Assembly (NCBI GenBank): GCA_016872915.1
Contig: VGYQ01000021.1
Location: 1-36,485, forward strand
Direction of reading: 5' to 3'
Source of the DNA: Planctomycetota bacterium
GTDB taxonomy: Bacteria > Planctomycetota > Phycisphaerae > Phycisphaerales > SM1A02
Length of the DNA stretch: 36,485 nucleotides
Below the pieces are notes generated by a model, which had not been told where the DNA came from, made no database searches, and saw only the letters and a list, made by a program, of their open reading frames with translations. Shown one piece after another: positions 30,802 to 36,485 of this stretch (the stretch's first letter is position 1; each line of letters begins with the position of its first letter). The translations under genes were made by a program, and so were the position numbers.

Positions 30802-32478
30802 TCAGCGCGGACTGGCTGCACGCAGGGTCTTGAAGTGCGCAGTGCAGCGGCGAATGCGCGCCAGTGAACTTTCGCGTCCGAGGATCGCGAGCGTGTCGAA
30901 GATCGGTGGCGAGACCGTTCCGCCGGCAACCGCCACGCGCAGCGGCTGCGCCACCTTTCCGAGTTGCCCCCCACTGTGCGCGTCTGCGAATGGCTTCACG
31001 AGCGCTTCCAAATCGGTCGCGGTCCAGGAGGAATGCGCCTCAAGAATCGGCAGCAGCGACTCCAAGTGATCCGCACCGCACGGCGAGCCATCGAGCATCG
31101 CTTTCTGCACCTGTTTGCTCGTCTCCCAACAAAGGTCGTCGTCCGCAAGCATCAGGAAGCGATTGCCTCGGAACATGTCATCGAGCGTCTTGCTGCGTTC
31201 TTGGCTTGCGCGCGCAAGCATGGTGAATCCAGCCGGCCCAAGCCGAGCCATGAAGTCGGGGTGGTACATGTTGCCATGCGCTGCGGCGCGCCGTTCAAAA
31301 TCCTCTGGAGTCATGCCCGTGATGGCATCGCAGTTGAATGACATCAGTTTCACGCGATCGAACTTGGCGGGCGTCTTCACCACACGCTTCGGGTCGAAGT
31401 GCGTTCGCAGGAACTCGAGGTCGAACTTCTCGATATCGTTGCCCGGGCTCCAGCCATTGAGTGCAAGGAAGTTGATGATCACCTCAGGCAAGTAGCCCGA
31501 GCGCTTGAAGTCGTCGACATTGATTTCCGGCAGCGTCACTCCGATTGCGTCCGCGAGCCGCTGCGCGGCGTCGAGTTCGAGTTGAATGTTCTTGTCGCCG
31601 AGCCACGCGTTCCAGACGGTGGCGTCCACTGTCGCCGCTGGCGGCGCGGAGAGCCCTCGCTCGGCGACTGCCTTGCGCAGCGCCTTGTCCTTGTCGCGCT
31701 TGCTCATCTTGCTGCCATCGGGATTGCAGATGATCGGCAGGTGCGCATACGCGGGGCGGCGGAATCCGAGCGCATCCTGCAGCAGCATGTGCCGCGCCGT
31801 GTTGGTGAAGTGCTCCTGCGCACGCAGCACATGCGTGACCTGCATCAACTGATCATCCACCACCACGGCGAAGTGGTAGGTCGGGAAGCCATCCGCCTTG
31901 CGGATCACAAAGTCGTCGATCTCGGTGGCGGGAATGGTGGCTTCGCCGAGCACTTCGTCGCAGATCGTGACATCGTGGCCCGGACACTTCAGACGGATGA
32001 CCGCCGGCGTTCCTGCGGAAAGTTTCTCCTGCACCTGCGCTGCCGAAAGTTGCAGCGCGGCACGGTCGTAGCGGTACGCGCGTCCACCCGCGGTTGCCGC
32101 CTTGCGCTTGGCGTCCAGTTCCGCCGCTGTCTCGAACGCGTAGTAGGCATGCCCCGCGTCGATGAGTCGTTGCAGATGCGCGTTGTAGATGTCGAGGCGT
32201 TCGCTCTGGAAATACGGGCCGTGCGCGCCGCCACCTGTCCCCTGCCAGATGGGCCCCTCGTCCCACAAGATTCCCAGCCAGTGCAAGTCCTTGGCGAATC
32301 CGATGCTCGCCGCGTCGCTTGACCGCTTCTGATCCGTGTCCTCGATGCGAAGCACGAACCGTCCGCTGCGCCCCTTGGCAAACGCCCAGCAGAACAGCGC
32401 CGTTCGTGCGCCACCCACATGCAAATGCCCCGATGGGCTTGGCGCGAATCGCGTGACGATGGCGGACGAGTCGTTCAT
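30802..32478 (-). CDS. gltX: Glutamyl-tRNA synthetase
   Basis: A 558-residue class I synthetase charging tRNA-Glu (or also tRNA-Gln if a GatCAB route is used). The HIGH-type motif is PSPSGHLHVGG (13-23) and KMSKR is at 257-261; RFVLRIEDTDQ (40-50) is typical. Bacterial GluRS usually goes from KMSKR almost directly to SGYLPEALLNFLALLGW; here about 60 residues (262-325) are inserted before SGYLPEVIINFLALNGWSP. The frame is open to 32553, but MNDSSAIVTRFAPSPSG at 32478 is the usual start. No Shine-Dalgarno is visible. Confidence 0.95.
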   Translation of the reverse strand: MNDSSAIVTRFAPSPSGHLHVGGARTALFCWAFAKGRSGRFVLRIEDTDQKRSSDAASIGFAKDLHWLGILWDEGPIWQGTGGGAHGPYFQSERLDIYNAHLQRLIDAGHAYYAFETAAELDAKRKAATAGGRAYRYDRAALQLSAAQVQEKLSAGTPAVIRLKCPGHDVTICDEVLGEATIPATEIDDFVIRKADGFPTYHFAVVVDDQLMQVTHVLRAQEHFTNTARHMLLQDALGFRRPAYAHLPIICNPDGSKMSKRDKDKALRKAVAERGLSAPPAATVDATVWNAWLGDKNIQLELDAAQRLADAIGVTLPEINVDDFKRSGYLPEVIINFLALNGWSPGNDIEKFDLEFLRTHFDPKRVVKTPAKFDRVKLMSFNCDAITGMTPEDFERRAAAHGNMYHPDFMARLGPAGFTMLARASQERSKTLDDMFRGNRFLMLADDDLCWETSKQVQKAMLDGSPCGADHLESLLPILEAHSSWTATDLEALVKPFADAHSGGQLGKVAQPLRVAVAGGTVSPPIFDTLAILGRESSLARIRRCTAHFKTLRAASPR

Positions 32479-32507
32479 GGCAAATGGGGCTCTTCGCGGC
32501 ACATTCC

Positions 32508-32513
32508 TACCAT
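32508..32513 (+). promoter_or_regulatory. Candidate -10 element of the YfcE-like gene
   Basis: TACCAT lies 9 nt before the ATG at 32523 in the 44-bp divergent region shared with gltX. No clear -35 or Shine-Dalgarno. Confidence 0.35.
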
Positions 32514-32522
32514 GCCCCCGCC

Positions 32523-33035
32523 ATGGACCTCGACCGTGCGCTCGGTGAATCACCTGCGATGCTCGGTGTCCTTTCGGACAGCCACGGTGAATCGAAGCGC
32601 ACGCAATTCGCTGTGGAGACGCTGTTGAGCGCTGGCGCGATCCACATCATCCACTGCGGGGACTTTGAAACACCACGTTGCCTCGACCAACTCGCAGGAC
32701 TCCATGCGCACGTCGTCTTTGGGAACAACGATGACCCTGCAGAACTCACCTCGTATGCAGAGGATCTGGGTATTCAGGTGCATCACCCCGCGGGCGAACT
32801 GGATTTCGACGGTGTCCGAGTCGCATTCACGCACGGTCACATCGCGAGCGCGGTTGATGCGGCGATTGAACGGCGCGTGCCGTGGCTGTTCGTCGGTCAT
32901 TCGCACACGGCCATGGACACGCAAGTTCACGGCACTCGCATGGTGAACCCAGGTGCGTTGTCCCGCGCTCATCCGTACACCGTCGCGCTCGTCTGTCCCG
33001 TCAGCGGGCTTGTCAAGTTCATCCCGATTCCCTGA
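32523..33035 (+). CDS. YfcE-family metallophosphoesterase
   Basis: A 170-residue calcineurin-like phosphoesterase, a Mn2+-dependent phosphodiesterase of the YfcE/MJ0936 group. All metal-site motifs are present: LSDSHGE (Asp19, His21), HCGDFE (Asp47), FGNND (Asn69), FTHGH (His104) and VGHSHTA (His126, His128), followed by NPGALSRAHP. The physiological substrate is unknown for the family. The start at 32523 gives a short N-terminal extension before the first motif. The membrane protein gene follows after 14 bp and corA after that, all on the same strand. Confidence 0.92.
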   Translation: MDLDRALGESPAMLGVLSDSHGESKRTQFAVETLLSAGAIHIIHCGDFETPRCLDQLAGLHAHVVFGNNDDPAELTSYAEDLGIQVHHPAGELDFDGVRVAFTHGHIASAVDAAIERRVPWLFVGHSHTAMDTQVHGTRMVNPGALSRAHPYTVALVCPVSGLVKFIPIP

Positions 33036-33049
33036 GAGCACCCCAGACC

Positions 33050-33526
33050 ATGCCAGACCCCGCCTCACCAATCCCTCTTCTCGTGTTGCTTGCGAACTTT
33101 GCATCGACATGGGCAATGGCTGGGCTTATCTGGACTGTGCAGTGGGTGCACTATCCATTGTTCGCATCCGTGGGGACCGATTCATTCATGCGCTATCAGG
33201 CAAGTCATGTTTCGCGCATCACCCCGCTTGTCGGTCCTTTGATGCTGGTGGAACTCGGCACCTCCGTCGCGCTCCTGATGATTCGACCCTCCGCTTTGCC
33301 CGCACCCCTCGTGTGGGGTGGTGTCCTCTGCGTACTTGTGGCGTGGGTTGCGACGGCCGTGTTTTCCATTCCCGCACACCATGTGCTCGGCGCGGGATTC
33401 GATGCGGCTGCGCATGAGCGGCTCGTGTCCACCAACTGGATCCGCACGCTCGCCTGGACTGCACACGCAGCGATCGTGACCATCCTCGTGTGGAAGTGCC
33501 TGCAGCCCGTGCGAGAGGGATCCTGA
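33050..33526 (+). CDS. Small integral membrane protein of unknown function
   Basis: A 158-residue protein with four hydrophobic helices: about 8-30 (LLVLLANFASTWAMAGLIWT), 60-77 (VGPLMLVELGTSVALLMI), 83-106 (APLVWGGVLCVLVAWVATAVF) and 134-150 (AWTAHAAIVTILVWKC). Conserved-looking positions include VQWVHYPLFASVG after the first helix, and His residues in IPAHHVLGAGFD and ERLVSTNWIRT. The pattern resembles short four-helix membrane proteins annotated only as conserved hypothetical; I assign no function. It lies between the phosphoesterase and corA in an apparent operon. Confidence 0.72.
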   Translation: MPDPASPIPLLVLLANFASTWAMAGLIWTVQWVHYPLFASVGTDSFMRYQASHVSRITPLVGPLMLVELGTSVALLMIRPSALPAPLVWGGVLCVLVAWVATAVFSIPAHHVLGAGFDAAAHERLVSTNWIRTLAWTAHAAIVTILVWKCLQPVREGS

Positions 33527-33530
33527 CTCC

Positions 33531-34652
33531 ATGACAAAGCACCACCGCCGGCGACGCCGCAGCAAACTCAATCATCCGATCGGTACGCCCGCTGGATTGC
33601 TTCGCCCTGCAGTCGGTGCGACGGATGGGAAGGTGGAGTGTCACCATTGGAACGGCACGCACTGGGTGCACGATGCGACGCCCACCATCGCCACCATGGA
33701 GGCGCTCCATGCGCGCGGCACGGCCTGTTGGATCAACTACGACTCCGTTCCGAGCCTCGACACGCTGCTCGCCCTCAAGCGGATTTTCGCCCTGCATCCG
33801 CTTGCGATGGAGGATGTGCAGCACCCGCCGCGCCGCGCGAAGGTGGAACCCTTTGGGCAGGTCCTCTTTGCGCTCCTTCCCGCCCCAGACCCCGCCGCGG
33901 GCGATCTGGAGACGGAGCAGTTGTCGCTGTTTCTCGGCACCAACTTCGTCCTGACAATCGGCGAACGCCCCGGCGGCGACTGTCTGCAGCAGGTGCGTCG
34001 CCAACTCACGCACGATGTGAGCGGGGTCTATGCGGGCTCGGCAGCTGAACTGTGCTTTGCGATTGTTGACAGCGTCATCGATCGCTACTTCCCCCTCGTG
34101 ACGCGCGTTGGGGATCGCCTTGATGCGATCGAAGAGCACATCATGACGGCTCGTCGACCGATTGATCTGAATCTCGTGCGAGCGGTCAAGTGGGATATCC
34201 ACCGCTTGCGTGCGGCAATGTGGCCAATGCGCGATGCGGTCACGGCGCTCATGACAATGGAGGCGCACTTTGACATGGAGCGGCGGCTGCTGCTCCGCAG
34301 TGCGCTCGACCATGTCATCCGCCTCACGGACCAGTTGGATTCCGAGCGGATGATGGCAAGCGAAATCTCCGATATCGCGCTCGCCATGGTCAATGTACGC
34401 ATCGGCGAGGTCACGAAGGTGCTGACTGTCATCGCCACCATCTTCATTCCCATGACCTTTCTCGCCTCGGTCTACGGCATGAATTTCCGGTTCATGCCTG
34501 AGTTGGAGTGGCGATGGGGCTATCCCGCGGTTCTGGGTGCGATGGCGCTGGTGGCCATTGGAAGTCTGATTGCCTTCCGCCGCCGCGGATGGATCGGGCG
34601 CTTGGAACGCAGGGACGAATTGGGATCACCAGAGAAACCCGCAAGAAACTGA
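33531..34652 (+). CDS. corA: CorA-family magnesium/cobalt transporter
   Basis: A 373-residue CorA-type divalent cation channel of the inner membrane. The N-terminal cytoplasmic domain (about 35-270) contains [21 protein letters not shown] and the long stalk helix segment [11 protein letters not shown]...[23 protein letters not shown]. The C-terminus has two transmembrane helices (about 300-322 and 335-355) with the signature YGMNF at the end of the first. The tail is basic. GAGAGG lies about 12 nt before the ATG, 4 bp after the preceding stop. A 10-bp hairpin lies just past the stop. Confidence 0.95.
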   Translation: MTKHHRRRRRSKLNHPIGTPAGLLRPAVGATDGKVECHHWNGTHWVHDATPTIATMEALHARGTACWINYDSVPSLDTLLALKRIFALHPLAMEDVQHPPRRAKVEPFGQVLFALLPAPDPAAGDLETEQLSLFLGTNFVLTIGERPGGDCLQQVRRQLTHDVSGVYAGSAAELCFAIVDSVIDRYFPLVTRVGDRLDAIEEHIMTARRPIDLNLVRAVKWDIHRLRAAMWPMRDAVTALMTMEAHFDMERRLLLRSALDHVIRLTDQLDSERMMASEISDIALAMVNVRIGEVTKVLTVIATIFIPMTFLASVYGMNFRFMPELEWRWGYPAVLGAMALVAIGSLIAFRRRGWIGRLERRDELGSPEKPARN

Positions 34653-34654
34653 CC

Positions 34655-34680
34655 CTGTTTGGCACTTGCGCCAAACGGGT
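34655..34680 (+). terminator. Hairpin after corA, without a T-run
   Basis: CCTGTTTGGC (34655-34664) pairs with GCCAAACGGG (34671-34680), including one T-G pair, around an ACTTGC loop. It begins 2 nt after the corA stop. No U-tract follows, so it may be a weak terminator or a 3'-end stabiliser. Confidence 0.5.
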
Positions 34681-34779
34681 CGTTCGCCGATGATGGTGGA
34701 TCGGTTTGTCGGCGAGGTGCCGCGAACCGAGGCGCCCAGTCTGGAATTCCCAAACAGAGAAAGAGCCAAGGACACTGCC

Positions 34780-36485
34780 ATGAGCAAGCCGGCTGCAGCC
34801 TTCATGAACAAGCACACCGCTCCCCGCGCGTCAGACTATTTCGGATCGCTCACCTTCAGCGGCGATGTGATGCTGAAGCGACTTCCTCCTCAAGTGTTCA
34901 TGAACCTCCAGCGCACGGTGCAGAGCGGGCTGCCGCTCGACCGCTCGATCGCGAACACCGTGGCGTCCGCGATCAAGGACTGGGCGCTTGAGCATGGCGC
35001 GACGCACTACTGCCACTGGTTCCAGCCGCTGACCGGATCGACCGCAGAAAAGCACGATGCATTCCTTTCACCCACAGGCGATGGCGGTGCGATCGAGAAG
35101 TTCTCGGGTGATGCGCTCATTCAGGGCGAACCGGATGCGTCGAGTTTTCCATCCGGCGGCATTCGCGACACATACGAGGCGCGTGGCTACACCGCATGGG
35201 ACGCGACAAGTCCCGTGTTCCTGCTTCGTGGCGCCGATGGACACAAGACGCTCTGCATACCAACGGCGTTCGTCTCGTGGACGGGCGAGGCGCTTGATCA
35301 GAAGACGCCGCTGCTGCGCTCGATCGATGCCGTGTCGAAGCACGCACTTCGACTGGTGAAGCTGCTTGGCGATACCAAGGCAACGAACGTCATTTCAACG
35401 CTCGGCTGCGAGCAGGAGTACTTCCTTGTCGACCGAGATCTTTTTCGCGAGCGGCTCGATCTCCTGATCTGCGGTCGCACGCTGATCGGCGCACAGGCGC
35501 CCAAGGGGCAGCAACTCGAAGACCACTACTTCGGCGCGATCCCCGAGACCGTGCTCGCGTTCATGACCGAGTGCGAAGAGCGTCTGTTTGAACTCGGCAT
35601 CCCCGTGAAGACGCGCCACAACGAAGTGGCGCCGCGCCAGTTCGAACTCGCGCCCACGTTCGAGAGGGCGAATGTGGCTGTCGATCACCAGATGACCGTC
35701 ATGCATGTGCTGCGGTCCGTGGCGCGCCGACATGGATTCGAGTGCCTGCTGCATGAGAAGCCCTTCGCAGGCATCAACGGCTCGGGCAAGCACAACAACT
35801 GGTCGCTGTCGACCGATACGGGTTCCAACCTGCTGGACCCGCGCGATGAGACGCACTCGAACATGCAGTTCCTGGTGTTCCTCGCCGCGGTCATCCGCGC
35901 CGTCGATCTCCACGCGGACATTCTTCGTGCATCGATCGCTTCGGCGCACAACGATCACCGACTCGGCGCGAACGAGGCGCCGCCCGCGATCATGTCGATC
36001 TACCTCGGAGAGATGCTGACGGACATCCTTGATCAACTTGAGCGCGGCGAGGCGAAGCGCTCGAACAAGGGCGGCGAGCTCGACCTCGGCGCACGAACGC
36101 TGCCGCAGATTCCCCGTCATTCGAGCGACAGAAATCGCACCAGTCCCTTTGCGTTCACAGGGAACAAGTTCGAGTTCCGTGCGGTCGGGTCGTCGCAGTC
36201 CGTGGCGTGGCCGAACACCGTTCTCAACACGATGGTTGCCGAGAGTCTCGACTTCATCGCAACTGCACTCGAGAAGAAGCTGGGCAAGAACCCGCCTGCC
36301 GCAAAACTCGAAGCGGCGGTGCGTGCGTTGCTGAAGGACCTTGTGAAGGAACATCGTCGCGTGTGCTTCGATGGCAACGGCTACAGTGCGGAGTGGCACG
36401 CCGAGGCGGCGAAGCGTGGGCTTCCCAACTTCCCATCGACGGCGGAGGCCCTCCCGGCGCTGCTGACCAAGAAGGCGCAAAAGCT
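34780..36485 (+). CDS. glnN: Glutamine synthetase type III, C-terminus cut off by the window
   Basis: The first 568 residues of a GSIII, usually about 700-730 long, so roughly a fifth is missing at the window edge. GSIII joins ammonia to glutamate with ATP and forms dodecamers distinct from GSI. The N-terminus reads [18 protein letters not shown]. Catalytic segments include [11 protein letters not shown] near residue 205, [18 protein letters not shown] near 278, [20 protein letters not shown] near 325 and [16 protein letters not shown] near 457. AAGGAC lies about 10 nt before the ATG. No GlnB/GlnK or NtrC site is recognisable in the 127-bp upstream gap. Confidence 0.96.
   Translation, partial: MSKPAAAFMNKHTAPRASDYFGSLTFSGDVMLKRLPPQVFMNLQRTVQSGLPLDRSIANTVASAIKDWALEHGATHYCHWFQPLTGSTAEKHDAFLSPTGDGGAIEKFSGDALIQGEPDASSFPSGGIRDTYEARGYTAWDATSPVFLLRGADGHKTLCIPTAFVSWTGEALDQKTPLLRSIDAVSKHALRLVKLLGDTKATNVISTLGCEQEYFLVDRDLFRERLDLLICGRTLIGAQAPKGQQLEDHYFGAIPETVLAFMTECEERLFELGIPVKTRHNEVAPRQFELAPTFERANVAVDHQMTVMHVLRSVARRHGFECLLHEKPFAGINGSGKHNNWSLSTDTGSNLLDPRDETHSNMQFLVFLAAVIRAVDLHADILRASIASAHNDHRLGANEAPPAIMSIYLGEMLTDILDQLERGEAKRSNKGGELDLGARTLPQIPRHSSDRNRTSPFAFTGNKFEFRAVGSSQSVAWPNTVLNTMVAESLDFIATALEKKLGKNPPAAKLEAAVRALLKDLVKEHRRVCFDGNGYSAEWHAEAAKRGLPNFPSTAEALPALLTKKAQK

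Noticed and set aside
33219-34313. 364-codon minus-strand frame across the small membrane protein and corA
   Set aside because: Antisense to corA with its YGMNF signature; no recognisable protein.
1-36485. CRISPR arrays, insertion sequences, phage or plasmid genes, riboswitches
   Set aside because: I looked for regular repeats, terminal inverted repeats, transposase or integrase motifs and conserved riboswitch cores (including upstream of thiL and lysC) and found none.

Overview
The window is dense, GC-rich bacterial chromosome, and most of it is housekeeping sequence. The lineage is probably Planctomycetota, class Phycisphaerae. Reasons: a secreted protein with a C-terminal PAPG / hydrophobic stretch / RRRR sorting tag, a Ser/Thr kinase fused to TPR repeats, a DUF1573 secreted protein, a type III glutamine synthetase, and a Kdo transferase that implies a diderm LPS-type envelope. 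This placement is inference; no 16S gene is present. I saw no phage, transposase, CRISPR array or plasmid genes.

Layout, left to right. 1-998 (minus): RluA-type pseudouridine synthase coupled to the start of a membrane protein that leaves the window. 1029-2573 (plus): class I aminotransferase and ribosomal protein bL21. 2589-3596 (minus): a degenerate Gfo/Idh/MocA-like protein, divergent from the RNase P RNA (3672-4039), which ends at a textbook terminator. 4222-5588 (plus): an unknown protein coupled to a family 4 uracil-DNA glycosylase. 7499-5806 (minus): MEMO/AmmeMemoRadiSam-B protein and D-aminoacyl-tRNA deacylase. 7680-11062 (plus): a secreted DUF1573-ankyrin fusion and an M32 carboxypeptidase. 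11551-11081 (minus): a small membrane protein. 11588-17964 (plus): TypA/BipA, aspartate kinase, a large kinase-TPR receptor and a Fur-family regulator. 20612-17931 (minus): overlapping waaA-thiL-tsaE. 20652-24503 (plus): a fused HyuA-HyuB 5-oxoprolinase-like enzyme. 25888-24506 (minus): YmdB-like phosphodiesterase and peroxiredoxin. 25952-30599 (plus): DUF3553 protein, a TPR/coiled-coil membrane protein, the CTERM secreted protein and an arginase-family ureohydrolase. 32478-30685 (minus): gltX and tRNA-Val(GAC). 32523-36485 (plus): YfcE-like phosphoesterase, a membrane protein, CorA and glutamine synthetase III (cut by the window end).

Genes sit in short runs joined by ATGA/GTGA overlaps, which suggests translational coupling. 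Many first genes lack a Shine-Dalgarno sequence and instead carry a TANNNT hexamer 6-10 nt before the start codon. I read this as widespread leaderless or near-leaderless transcription, and it is the most general unexplained signal here. The other observations most worth following are the DUF1573-ankyrin fusion, a kinase-TPR receptor with a second TPR protein of similar layout but no kinase, and several enzymes with substituted metal or Fe-S ligands (UDG, Fur, YmdB-like).
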